Part shown: one piece after another, positions 1-8,170 of the stretch | Layout: the number at the start of each line of letters is the position of its first letter | Numbering within the stretch: position 1 is the stretch's first letter | Assembly: GCA_046294815.1 (NCBI GenBank) | Contig: JBKBOJ010000086.1 | Span: 1 to 11,635, forward strand | Reading direction: 5' to 3' | Length of the DNA: 11,635 nucleotides | Source: Pelomonas sp046294815 | Lineage (GTDB): Bacteria > Pseudomonadota > Gammaproteobacteria > Burkholderiales > Burkholderiaceae_C | Program-made: the position numbers and the translations under genes | Notes under the pieces: model-generated | Databases searched by the model: none | What the model saw: the letters and a program-made list of their open reading frames with translations, nothing else | Told to the model about the DNA's origin: nothing

Positions 1-414
1 GATGACGCCGCCGCTGGCGCTGCCGTACAGCGCCGAGAACGGGCCGCGCAGCACTTCCAGCGTGGCGGCGTCGGCGATCAGCCAGTGGCCCAGCTGGCCC
101 TGGCCGTCGGGCGTGCTGGCCGGGATGCCGTCGGCCACCAGGCGCAGGCCGCGCACGCCAAAGCTGGCGCGCGCGCCGAAGCCGCGGCTGGAGAGCTGCA
201 GGTCTTGCGCGTCGTTGCCGCGGTTGGCCGCATAGACGCCGGGCACGCGCGCCAGCGTGCGGGCCAGCGCCTGGGCCGGGTCTTGCGCGTCGGCGTCGCG
301 GGCCAGCGTGGCGGCGTCCACGCGTTCCAGCGCCAGCACGGGCGCGGCGGCGCGGCCGTGCAGCACGACGGTGTCGAGCTGTTGGGCCAGCGCGAGCGCT
401 GTCAGCAGGGTCAA
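1..414 (-). CDS. TonB-dependent outer-membrane receptor, N-terminal part (runs off left edge)
   Basis: The 138 visible codons encode the start of a TonB-dependent receptor, which imports a ligand across the outer membrane using energy from TonB-ExbBD. A short hydrophobic leader (LLTALALA) is followed by the TonB-box-like DTVVLHG. The plug domain then shows ALARVPGVYAANRG, SSRGFGARASFGVRG, a VADGIP...PDGQG segment and EVLRGPFSALYGSASGGVI, all typical plug motifs. No ATG or GTG lies upstream in frame. The best start is TTG at 412-414, which overlaps the TGA of the upstream sugar dehydrogenase by four bases (TTGA) and suggests translational coupling. The leader lacks the usual N-terminal Lys/Arg, so the true start could differ. 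The barrel and C-terminus lie outside the window and the substrate cannot be told; the plug resembles siderophore and cofactor receptors only in general terms. Family assignment is firm; the start is uncertain. Confidence 0.88.
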   Translation of the reverse strand, partial: MTLLTALALAQQLDTVVLHGRAAAPVLALERVDAATLARDADAQDPAQALARTLARVPGVYAANRGNDAQDLQLSSRGFGARASFGVRGLRLVADGIPASTPDGQGQLGHWLIADAATLEVLRGPFSALYGSASGGVI

Positions 415-1517
415 GGCCTGACTCGAACCACTTTGCCCGCGCTCTCCAGCACCAGGTAGAGCAGCCCGTCCGGCCCCTCGCGCACGTCGCGCATGCGGCC
501 GGCGTCGGGGAACAGGCGTTCCTGCTCCACCACGCGGTTGTCGGCGCCCAGCTTGACGCGCTCCAGGTGGCCGAACTTCAGCGAACCGATGAAGAAGCTG
601 CCCTGCCAGCTGGCGCCGTACTTGGCACTCTTGAGGTGCGCCAGGCCGGCGGGCGCGATGGACGGCACCCATTTCACATGGGGCTGCTCCATGCCGGCCT
701 TGGCGGCGATGCCCTCACCGATCTTGCCGCCGCCGTAGTTCTCGCCGTAGGTGATGACGGGCCAGCCGTAGTTCAGCTTCGGTTTGATGAGGTTGAGCTC
801 GTCGCCGCCCTGCGGGCCGTGCTCGGTCTCCCACAGCTGGCCCTTGTCGTCCAGCGCCAGGCCTTGCGAGTTGCGGTGGCCGTAGCTCCAGATCTCGGGC
901 AGCGCGCCAGCGGTGCCGACGAAGGGGTTGTCGGCCGGCACGCTGCCGTCCTTGCCGACGCGCACGATCTTGCCGAAGTGGTTGTCCAGCGTCTGCGCGC
1001 GGTCCATGCCCTTGTAGCGCTCGCCCAGGCTCAGGAAGAGCTTGCCGTCCGGGGCCTCGACGATGCGGCAGCCGAAGTGCAGGCTGCTCTCCATCTTGGG
1101 CTGCTGGCTGAACAGCAGCTTCACATCGGTCAGGCGACGGTTGTCGGCGCTGAGCTTGGCGCTGGCCAGCGCGGTGCCGTTGGTCTTGTTGGGGCCGGGC
1201 TCGGCGTAGCAGAAGTAGATCGTGCGGTTGGCGGCGAAGCCACTGTCGGTGATGACGTCCAGCAGGCCGCCCTGGCCCACGGCGTCCACCGCGGGCACGC
1301 CCTGGATGGGTGCCGAGGGCTTGGCGCCGGCCTTGGCCGTGCGCATGGTGCCATCGCGTTCGGTGACGAGCAGTTGCCCATCGGGCAGGAAGGCCACCGC
1401 CCAGGGCGTCCTGAGGCCTTCGACGACGGTTTCCAGCGCGGGCGCGGCGTGGGCGATGGCCAGGCTCAGCAGCAGGGGCAGGGCGGACAGGACGGGACGA
1501 AGGCGCATGCGCGTCAT
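411..1517 (-). CDS. PQQ-dependent aldose sugar dehydrogenase, exported (YliI/Asd-like)
   Basis: This 368-residue protein belongs to the soluble glucose/aldose sugar dehydrogenase family, six-bladed beta-propellers that oxidise sugars with pyrroloquinoline quinone in the periplasm. Residues 1-24 form a Sec signal peptide (MTRMRLRP, a Leu/Ala core, then AHA before APALETVV). The mature protein opens with the family signature LRTPWAVAFLPDGQLLVTER. HFGCRIVEAPDGKLFLSLGE around residue 147 holds the expected catalytic His. GHRNSQGLALD near 213-223 and ETEHGPQGGDELNLI near 230-243 match the cofactor and calcium-binding propeller blades. Full length is usual for the E. coli YliI type. A second Met at residue 4 is an alternative start; neither has a strong Shine-Dalgarno. 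The stop overlaps the start of the TonB receptor, so the two are probably co-expressed. No PQQ synthesis genes are visible, so the cofactor may come from elsewhere in the genome or from the medium. Confidence 0.92.
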   Translation of the reverse strand: MTRMRLRPVLSALPLLLSLAIAHAAPALETVVEGLRTPWAVAFLPDGQLLVTERDGTMRTAKAGAKPSAPIQGVPAVDAVGQGGLLDVITDSGFAANRTIYFCYAEPGPNKTNGTALASAKLSADNRRLTDVKLLFSQQPKMESSLHFGCRIVEAPDGKLFLSLGERYKGMDRAQTLDNHFGKIVRVGKDGSVPADNPFVGTAGALPEIWSYGHRNSQGLALDDKGQLWETEHGPQGGDELNLIKPKLNYGWPVITYGENYGGGKIGEGIAAKAGMEQPHVKWVPSIAPAGLAHLKSAKYGASWQGSFFIGSLKFGHLERVKLGADNRVVEQERLFPDAGRMRDVREGPDGLLYLVLESAGKVVRVRP

Positions 1518-1563
1518 GGCGATTGACAGGCGGGGCTGTGGGATGGGAGCGCGATCATCGCAG

Positions 1564-1594
1564 CCCCGCGAAATCCGCGGGGTCGGGCGGATTT
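1564..1594. terminator. Two overlapping, mutually exclusive hairpins (possible terminator)
   Basis: The gap between the zinc-ribbon stop and the sugar dehydrogenase start holds two perfect inverted repeats that share sequence. One pairs CCCCGCG (1564-1570) with CGCGGGG (1576-1582) around a five-base loop. The other pairs AAATCCGC (1571-1578) with GCGGATTT (1587-1594) around an eight-base loop. Both cannot form at once. On the minus strand they come immediately after the zinc-ribbon stop codon, where a terminator for the prfC operon would be expected, but no long T-run follows in that direction. Terminator function is therefore tentative. Confidence 0.4.
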
Positions 1595-1595
1595 T

Positions 1596-2327
1596 TCAGG
1601 CGTCCCACAGGCGGGCCAGCAGGCCCAGGCTCACAGCCAGCAGGTCCACCCCCAGCACGCCGGCGGTGGGAAGCGCCGGCTGCAGGCCCGGCTGCTCGCG
1701 CCGCTGCCGGGCGCGCTCCCTCTCCAGCGCCACGATGGCGTCGGCCACGTCACCCGGGCTGCCCCAGGCGGGCTGGGCAGGCGCTTGCGCGCAGGTGTTC
1801 AGCGCACGCTCGACGGCCTGCGGGTCCAGCAGCGACAGGGCCGTGCGGCAGTGCGAACAGGCGTCCTCGCGGCGCAGGTCCACCGGCGCGCCGCAGGCGC
1901 TGCAATGGATGGCGCCCACCTTGGCCGCGATGTCGGCGATCTCGGGCCGGGTCAGCTGCCGCACGAAGCCCTTCTCGATCATGAAGGACGAGAAGCTGCT
2001 GAAACGCCCATGCCGGCGGGGGCAGCGGTGCGTGATGTAGCGGCCGCTCTTCACGATGTCGAAGCCCTGCACCAGCGGCTCGCGGCAGGTGGGGCAGCGC
2101 AGCCGCGCGGCCAGCGGCAGGCGCGGCTCGTCGCTGTGGCGGTGCATCTGCCTGAACATCGTGGCGATCGCCGCAGGTGCGAGCTTCAGGTTCTCCATCT
2201 GGTCGAGCCACAGGCCGTGGCAGGCGAAGCAGAAGTCGATCTCCACCATGCCGCCGTACTGGGCCGGCAGCGCATGCACCTGCAGCGCATCGCCGCAGGA
2301 AGGGCAGGGCCGCGTCGCACCGGCCAC
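1596..2327 (-). CDS. Zinc-ribbon protein with zf-TFIIB-type N-terminus, function unknown
   Basis: This 243-residue protein has three Cys-pair clusters. The first is CPSCG (C8, C11) with CFACHGLWLD (C33, C36), the signature of the bacterial zf-TFIIB-like zinc ribbon. The second is CPTC (C78, C81) with H100, C102 and H106 as possible partners. The third is CSACG (C142, C145) with CSHC (C157, C160). The tail has a charged stretch (ALERERARQRR, 200-210) and a hydrophobic end (residues 223-240) that could be a membrane anchor or amphipathic helix. The start is GTG at 2325-2327. It is supported by a GGAGGG Shine-Dalgarno inside the last codons of prfC and a gap of only five bases from the prfC stop, so the two are very likely one operon. 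No enzyme motif is visible; binding of metal, nucleic acid or protein is possible. The link to release factor 3 suggests, but does not show, a translation-related role. Confidence 0.88.
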   Translation of the reverse strand: MAGATRPCPSCGDALQVHALPAQYGGMVEIDFCFACHGLWLDQMENLKLAPAAIATMFRQMHRHSDEPRLPLAARLRCPTCREPLVQGFDIVKSGRYITHRCPRRHGRFSSFSSFMIEKGFVRQLTRPEIADIAAKVGAIHCSACGAPVDLRREDACSHCRTALSLLDPQAVERALNTCAQAPAQPAWGSPGDVADAIVALERERARQRREQPGLQPALPTAGVLGVDLLAVSLGLLARLWDA

Positions 2328-2332
2328 CGCGC

Positions 2333-3979
<1,647 letters not shown>

Positions 3980-4043
3980 TGCTGGGGCTGGAGCAGGGGC
4001 TAACGCTGGATTATCGTTGCCGGGTTTATACGGAGCGGTCGAG
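3980..4043. promoter_or_regulatory. Divergent promoter region between prfC and the desaturase
   Basis: These 64 bases separate two divergent starts and hold the only AT-richer patches nearby: GATTATCG near 4009 and GTTTATAC near 4024. On the minus strand the first reads GATAAT, a good -10 match, but no convincing -35 is present. On the plus strand TTTATA could serve as a -10, with a very short leader before the desaturase. Assignment of either element is tentative. Confidence 0.35.
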
Positions 4044-5048
4044 ATGGACAAGCAGGTTGACTTGAGGCGGGTGCAGGAACTGGTCGCGGACCTGCGCGAG
4101 CCGCGCCAGGCCGTCTACTTCACGGACCTGCTGTTGAGCGCGGGCCTGGGCTGGGCCTGCTTTGTGTGGGCGCTGCTGCCGGGGCCGGGCGGGCCGCGAG
4201 TGGCGGCCTTTGCGGTGGCGGTGGTGCTGCTGTACCGCAGCCTGGCCTTCATCCATGAGATCTTTCACCAGCAGGGCATGAAGGGCTTTCGCCACACCTG
4301 GCATGCGCTGTCGGGCGTGCCCCTGCTGATCCCCTTCCTGCTGTACCTGCCCATCCACCAGGGCCACCACAACAAGCTGACCTACGGCACGTCCGAGGAC
4401 GGCGAGTACGACCAGTTCAAGGGCCGGGCCGGCGCGGCCGCCGCCAAGCTGTTTGCGCTGAACCTGGCGCTGCCGCTGGCGCTGTGGGTGCGTTTCGCGA
4501 TCCTGACGCCGCTGGCCGTGGTGCTGCCGGCCATCCGCGAGAAGATGATTCCGGAGTTCGTCCACATGGCGCTGCGCATGCCCTTCCGGGCCCCGGCCAT
4601 CAAGGAGAGCGCGCGTGCCGAGGCGCTGCGCGTGGAGTGGTGGTGCTTTGCCTGGGCCTGGGCGCTGGTGGCGCTGGCGGCCTGGCTGGGCTGGCAGTGG
4701 CTGGCCGCCTGGGCGGTGCTGGTGGTGCTGATCGCGACGCTGAACACCATCCGCGCGATGGGCGGCACGCACCTGTATGTCGAGGAGCCTGAAGGCCGCG
4801 ACGCGCGCGGCCAGCTGCTGGACTCGCTGAACGTGGATTCCAGCAGCCCCCTGACGCTGCTGCTGTGCCCGGTGGGGCTGCGCTATCACGCGCTGCACCA
4901 CATCGCGCCCTACCTGCCCTACCACGCGATGCCGACCGCGCATCGCCGGCTGATGACGCAGCTGCCCGCAGGCTCCGAGTATCACCAGGTGACGGTGGGC
5001 TCCATTGCCGAAGGCATTGCCCGGCTGCGCCAGGCCACGAGCGCCTGA
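4044..5048 (+). CDS. Membrane fatty acid desaturase family protein
   Basis: The 334-residue protein has the three histidine boxes of the membrane-bound di-iron fatty acid desaturase/hydroxylase superfamily: HEIFH (71-75), HQGHH (105-109) and HALHH (282-286). The last lies in YHALHHIAPYLPYHAMPTAH, a hallmark of bacterial acyl-lipid desaturases and relatives. Hydrophobic segments near 28-46, 53-70, 91-104, 138-165 and 203-235 place it in the inner membrane, with the His boxes on the cytoplasmic side by family analogy. The ATG at 4044 has GGAG eight bases upstream. An upstream in-frame ATG exists at 3711 but lies within prfC on the opposite strand and is a spurious extension. It may introduce a double bond or hydroxyl group into an acyl or terpenoid chain. 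The substrate and position cannot be read from sequence, and related alkane hydroxylases and carotenoid ketolases share the same boxes. It appears to be a single-gene unit. Confidence 0.9.
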   Translation: MDKQVDLRRVQELVADLREPRQAVYFTDLLLSAGLGWACFVWALLPGPGGPRVAAFAVAVVLLYRSLAFIHEIFHQQGMKGFRHTWHALSGVPLLIPFLLYLPIHQGHHNKLTYGTSEDGEYDQFKGRAGAAAAKLFALNLALPLALWVRFAILTPLAVVLPAIREKMIPEFVHMALRMPFRAPAIKESARAEALRVEWWCFAWAWALVALAAWLGWQWLAAWAVLVVLIATLNTIRAMGGTHLYVEEPEGRDARGQLLDSLNVDSSSPLTLLLCPVGLRYHALHHIAPYLPYHAMPTAHRRLMTQLPAGSEYHQVTVGSIAEGIARLRQATSA

Positions 5049-5085
5049 CCGCGCCGGGCCGGCGTCTTCAAAAGGGCGTCGTAGA

Positions 5086-5108
5086 GCACTGCCGCGTTGC
5101 CGCGGTGC
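5086..5108. terminator. Hairpin between convergent desaturase and dps (weak terminator candidate)
   Basis: CCGCG (5092-5096) and CGCGG (5101-5105) pair around TTGC. On the minus strand this is a five-base-pair stem closed by a GCAA tetraloop, which is GNRA type and very stable. Outer bases GCA and TGC can extend the stem past a bulge. No T-run follows directly; a CTTTTG lies about 15 bases further on the minus strand. It sits in the 65-base gap where two genes converge, so a shared terminator is plausible but not proved. Confidence 0.3.
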
Positions 5109-5113
5109 CCACC

Positions 5114-5608
5114 TCAGTCGGCCAGCAGGCTGCGCAGCATCCAGGCAGTCTGCTCATGGACGGTCAGCCGCTGGGTCAGCAAGTCGGCGCTGGGCTCGTC
5201 GCCGGCCTTGTCGACCAGGGGGAAGATCGAACGCGCCGTGCGCGCCACCGCCTCGTGGCCCTGCATCAGCAGCTCCACCATCTTCATCGCCTTGGGCGGC
5301 TCGCTCGGCGCGTCGGGCAGGCCGCTGAGCTTGGCGAACTGCGCGTAGCTGCCCGGCGCCGCATGGCCCAGCGAGCGGATGCGCTCGGCGATCGGGTCCA
5401 CCGCGTTCCACAGCTCGGTGTACTGCGTCATGAACATCGCGTGCAGGCTGTTGAACATCGGGCCGGTGACGTTCCAGTGAAAGTTGTGCGTGGTCAGGTA
5501 GAGCGTGTAGGTCTCGGCCAGCAGCTTGGACAGGCCGGCCGCGATCGCGGCGCGGTCCCTGTCGCTGATGCCGATGCTGACGGTGGGGGATGCGGTCTTC
5601 TTGGCCAT
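5114..5608 (-). CDS. dps: Dps/ferritin-like DNA protection protein
   Basis: This 164-residue protein matches the Dps family, which forms dodecameric cages that oxidise and store Fe(II), use up peroxide and often bind DNA. The core HNFHWNVTGPMFNSLH is followed by an AVDPIAERIRSLG segment. Aligned to E. coli Dps, H44, H56, D71 and E75 correspond to H51, H63, D78 and E82 of the ferroxidase centre. The residue at the D67 position is Met60, an unusual substitution. The short N-terminus starts MAKKTAS, with two lysines that could contact DNA; it is less Lys-rich than in E. coli Dps. The ATG has GGAG six bases upstream. The gene lies 121 bases downstream of the PEP-CTERM protease, beyond a strong terminator, so it probably has its own promoter. 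oxyR, a known regulator of dps in enterobacteria, is two genes upstream, but I could not find a clear OxyR site. Confidence 0.93.
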   Translation of the reverse strand: MAKKTASPTVSIGISDRDRAAIAAGLSKLLAETYTLYLTTHNFHWNVTGPMFNSLHAMFMTQYTELWNAVDPIAERIRSLGHAAPGSYAQFAKLSGLPDAPSEPPKAMKMVELLMQGHEAVARTARSIFPLVDKAGDEPSADLLTQRLTVHEQTAWMLRSLLAD

Positions 5609-5669
5609 GACGGACTCCGGGTGGGGATGCCGGCAAGCCTAACTGATGCGGCCCGGGTGTTGCCAGGTC

Positions 5670-5706
5670 AAAAAACAAGGCCCGCCGACGCGATGCGCTG
5701 GCGGGC
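5670..5706 (-). terminator. Strong intrinsic terminator of the PEP-CTERM protease gene
   Basis: On the minus strand GCCCGCC and GGCGGGC (outer arms, 5700-5706 and 5680-5686) form a seven-pair stem. It is extended inside by GCGC/GCGT pairing around ATC, then followed by CTTG and six Ts (5670-5675). It begins 24 bases after the stop of the metalloprotease and insulates dps from it. The T-run merges into TTGACC, which might serve as a -35 for dps, but no good -10 at the right distance was seen. Confidence 0.85.
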
Positions 5707-5729
5707 TGGCGTGGGGCGGCTGCCGACGC

Positions 5730-7013
5730 TCAGTCAGCGCGGCGGCGGCGCTTCATGAAGCCCAGCACGCCCAGGCCCAGGGCCAGCATGCCCCAGGTCT
5801 CGGGCTCCGGCACGGCGACGGCCACGCCCTCCATCGCGTAGATGTCGGCCGAGCTGACGACATAGCCCTTGTTGGTCAGCGCATCGACGCTGGTGTTCCA
5901 GCCCAGCGCGTCGAAGGCGGCAATGTCGTTGCGGGTGACGTTCTCGGTGTAGCAGGGCGAGGAGGTCGGGTCCATGATGCCGACCTGGCGGCTGCTCTGG
6001 AAGCAGCCCGGCGCGTCCGGGTCGATGAAGCCAATGTTGTCCTTCCAGTGCGAGGCCTGGGCGCCGTCGCCGGAGTAGGCGCCGGTGGAGAAGGTGGCCA
6101 GGCTCTGGAAGGCCTCGTCGCCCAGACCGAACACGGTCTTGCCGTCGATGGAGAAGTAGGCGTCGCGGTTGGCCGACCACTGCAGGATGGCCTTGCCATC
6201 GGCACCGACGCTGTTGCCGTAGCGGAACAAGTCCAGCGTGCTGCCGATGGCGAAATCGGCAATGTCGGCGCTGCCGAAGACGCCAGCCTCGAACGGCGCG
6301 GCCAGCGGGCCGCTGCCGTGCATGATGATGTCAAAGGTGTCCGTGCCGCTGACGAAGCCCAGCGCATGACCGAGCTCGTGCACGGCCACGGCGGTGAAGT
6401 CGTACTTGCCGGCGTCGATGCCGTTGGTGGGGTTGTAGTCGAACGCGAACTGGCTGCTGAACGTGATGCTGGCGTCGTATTTGTACAGCGGCGCCACCTG
6501 CCCGGTCAGGCCCAGTGCCTTGATGACGGACTGGTTCACGTCCAGGTAGTTGTTGATGACGGCGTTGCCGGTGCGCGTGGTGGTGGCGTCCTGCAGGCCG
6601 ACCTTGTTGGCGACATCGAGGTAGTCGTTGGTGCGGATCGTCAGGCCGCCGCCGGCGTTCAGCCGGGACAGGTTGGCCACCGCGATGGCGTCCAGCGCCG
6701 TCGTGCCGGTGCTGGCCAGGCCCTGATAGACATCGGCGACCGAGACGAGGCTGGAGTAGCTGCGCGTGGAGCCCAGCACGCCCGCGTCCAGCGCGTTGAA
6801 GCCGATCTCGATGGTGACGGTGACGTCGTTGGTCAGCGTCTTGTTCCAGTAGTTTGCGGCCTTCTGGAAGGCCAGCAGCGCCTCGGCGCCGTTGGGCGAC
6901 GTGCCGAAGCTGTTGGTCGGGTCGACCAGCACGATGTTGAGCGCGGCTGCGGGTGCGGCGCAGCTGATGGCCGCCGCGGCGGCCATTGCCTGCAGGAGAC
7001 GGGTACGGCTCAC
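5730..7013 (-). CDS. Secreted PEP-CTERM zinc metalloprotease-like protein
   Basis: This 427-residue protein has a Sec signal peptide (MSRTRLLQ, Ala-rich core, likely cut after PAAA near residue 24). It ends in a PEP-CTERM sorting signal: VPEP (401-404), a hydrophobic segment (GMLALGLGVLGFM) and an RRRR tail, as recognised by exosortase in exopolysaccharide-producing Gram-negatives. The zinc-protease motif HELGHALGF (H212, E213, H216) is present. It is followed by VSGTD rather than the metzincin third His, so the third ligand may be D225 or another residue. IMDPTSSPCY and NDIAAFDALGW later on match the C-terminal half of this NF038122-like family, with a Met-turn-like IMDP. The start is GTG (7011-7013), with a strong AGGGAG six bases upstream; ATG at codon 10 would destroy the signal peptide n-region. 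No exosortase is in the window. The gene sits between oxyR and dps, with terminators on both sides. Proteolytic activity is inferred from the motif; the substrate is unknown. Confidence 0.9.
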   Translation of the reverse strand: MSRTRLLQAMAAAAAISCAAPAAALNIVLVDPTNSFGTSPNGAEALLAFQKAANYWNKTLTNDVTVTIEIGFNALDAGVLGSTRSYSSLVSVADVYQGLASTGTTALDAIAVANLSRLNAGGGLTIRTNDYLDVANKVGLQDATTTRTGNAVINNYLDVNQSVIKALGLTGQVAPLYKYDASITFSSQFAFDYNPTNGIDAGKYDFTAVAVHELGHALGFVSGTDTFDIIMHGSGPLAAPFEAGVFGSADIADFAIGSTLDLFRYGNSVGADGKAILQWSANRDAYFSIDGKTVFGLGDEAFQSLATFSTGAYSGDGAQASHWKDNIGFIDPDAPGCFQSSRQVGIMDPTSSPCYTENVTRNDIAAFDALGWNTSVDALTNKGYVVSSADIYAMEGVAVAVPEPETWGMLALGLGVLGFMKRRRRAD

Positions 7014-7037
7014 GGACTACTCCCTGGGATGAGCAAC

Positions 7038-7064
7038 AAAAAACGACGCTGCATAGGCAGCGCC
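7038..7064 (-). terminator. Terminator-like hairpin between oxyR and the protease gene
   Basis: On the minus strand GGCGCTGC pairs with GCAGCGTC (eight pairs including one G-U) around CTAT, then CG and six Ts (7038-7043). It is about 100 bases past the oxyR stop and ends only 12 bases before the protease Shine-Dalgarno (AGGGAG, 7020-7025). It most simply ends oxyR transcripts. If the protease promoter lies upstream of it, the hairpin would sit in that gene's leader and could act as an attenuator. Confidence 0.7.
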
Positions 7065-7162
7065 GCGCGGGCCTTCCAGGATAAAACCGTGAGCAAGTGT
7101 GAAAAGCGTCGCACTCCCCCGAGGAGAAGGGCGGGTTTACCCCGAAACCCTTGGTTTGAATT

Positions 7163-8083
7163 TCAGGAGAGGCGCGTCACGCCCTCCAGCTCGCAGGCAT
7201 AGATCGCGTTGCGCAGCGCCGCGATGGCCTCGTAGCGCGTGAAGCTGCGCCGCCAGGTCAGCACCACGCGGCGGCTGGGCACCGGGTCGCTGAAGGGCAC
7301 GAACTTCAGGTGCGGCGACGGCTCGCTCGGCACCGACAGGCGTGGCACCACGGTCACGCCCATGCCCGAGGCCACCATGTGCTTGATGGTCTCCAGCGAC
7401 GAGCCCTCGAAGCTGCGGCGTATGCCTTCGGCATCGCTGGAGAAGCGCGCGAACTCGGGGCAGACCTCCAGCACGTGGTCGCGAAAGCAGTGGCCGGTGC
7501 CCAGCAGCAGCATGGTCTCGCGCTTGAGCTCCTCGGCGGAGATGGTCTCGCGGCTGGCCAGCGGATGGGTGGCCGGCAGGGCCACGACGAAGGGTTCGTC
7601 GTACAGCGGCGCGGTGGCCAGGCCGGTATCCGGGAAGGGTTCGGCCATGATGGCGCAGTCCAGCTCGCCGGTGCGCAGCATCTCCAGCAGCTTGACCGTG
7701 AAGTTCTCCTGCAGCATCAGCGGCATCTGCGGGTGGCGCTCGATGGTGTGGCGCACCAGCTCCGGCAGCAGATAGGGGCCGATGGTGTAGATGATGCCCA
7801 GCCGCAGCGCGCCGGCCAGCGGGTCCTTGCCGCGCTTGGCGATCTCCTTGATCGCGCTGGCCTGGTCCAGCACCGACTGCGCCTGGCGCACGATGTCCTC
7901 GCCCAGTGGCGTGACCGACACTTCGCTGCCGCCGCGTTCGAAGATCTTGACGTCCAGCTCCTCCTCCAGCTTCTTGACGGCCACCGACAGCGTCGGCTGG
8001 GACACGAAGCAGGCCTCGGCGGCGCGGCCGAAGTGGCGCTCGCGGGCGACGGCGACGATGTAGCGCAACTCGGTGAGGGTCAT
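7163..8083 (-). CDS. oxyR: Hydrogen peroxide-responsive LysR-type regulator OxyR
   Basis: This is a 306-residue LysR-family regulator. The N-terminal winged helix-turn-helix runs over residues 1-60 (MTLTELRYIVAVARERHFG, then AEACFVSQPTLSVAVKKLEE). The effector domain carries GHC (C199) and VC (C208), separated exactly as the redox-active C199/C208 pair of E. coli OxyR, plus SLETIKHMVASGMGVTVVP as in OxyR proteins. Peroxide forms the disulfide that switches the protein to an activator of catalase, alkyl hydroperoxide reductase and, in many species, dps. The start is the internal ATG at 8083: the upstream frame extension to 8149 is not LysR-like and would run into the panB leader. There is no strong Shine-Dalgarno. 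It is divergent from panB across 87 bases, an arrangement common for LysR genes but here probably without a regulatory link to pantothenate synthesis. dps lies two genes downstream on the same strand. Confidence 0.95.
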   Translation of the reverse strand: MTLTELRYIVAVARERHFGRAAEACFVSQPTLSVAVKKLEEELDVKIFERGGSEVSVTPLGEDIVRQAQSVLDQASAIKEIAKRGKDPLAGALRLGIIYTIGPYLLPELVRHTIERHPQMPLMLQENFTVKLLEMLRTGELDCAIMAEPFPDTGLATAPLYDEPFVVALPATHPLASRETISAEELKRETMLLLGTGHCFRDHVLEVCPEFARFSSDAEGIRRSFEGSSLETIKHMVASGMGVTVVPRLSVPSEPSPHLKFVPFSDPVPSRRVVLTWRRSFTRYEAIAALRNAIYACELEGVTRLS

Positions 8084-8097
8084 GGCGGGACGCGGGC

Positions 8098-8125
8098 TTT
8101 GCGGCAAAGGACCGAACGCTACACT
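8098..8125 (+). promoter_or_regulatory. Candidate sigma-70 promoter for panBC
   Basis: TTTGCG (8098-8103) and TACACT (8120-8125), spaced by 16 bases, are the best -35/-10-like pair in the oxyR-panB gap. The -10 matches four of six consensus bases and the -35 is weak. It would give a leader of roughly 40 bases ahead of panB. Confidence 0.3.
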
Positions 8126-8170
8126 GCGGCCGCCCCACGAGGGCTCCAAGGGTTTTCACCGAGGTATCCC

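Noticed and set aside
3980..4051. Upstream start for prfC giving 24 more residues
   Set aside because: The extra residues are low-complexity and unlike RF3 N-termini, and the extension overlaps the divergent desaturase start.
5609..5669. OxyR operator upstream of dps
   Set aside because: No spaced ATAG/CTAT-type repeats could be seen in the dps leader.
7065..7160. Sigma-54 promoter for the PEP-CTERM gene (TTGCT near 7090 on the minus strand)
   Set aside because: A -12-like TTGC is present but the -24 GG element is missing at the required distance.
5646..7202. 518-codon plus-strand open frame opposite the PEP-CTERM protease
   Set aside because: The opposite strand encodes a complete protein with signal peptide, zinc motif and sorting signal; this frame is Val/Gly/Ala-rich with no recognisable feature.
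8084..8149. Upstream start for oxyR giving 22 more residues
   Set aside because: The added residues do not resemble LysR N-termini; the internal Met gives the standard MTLTELRYIV start and exact C199/C208 numbering.
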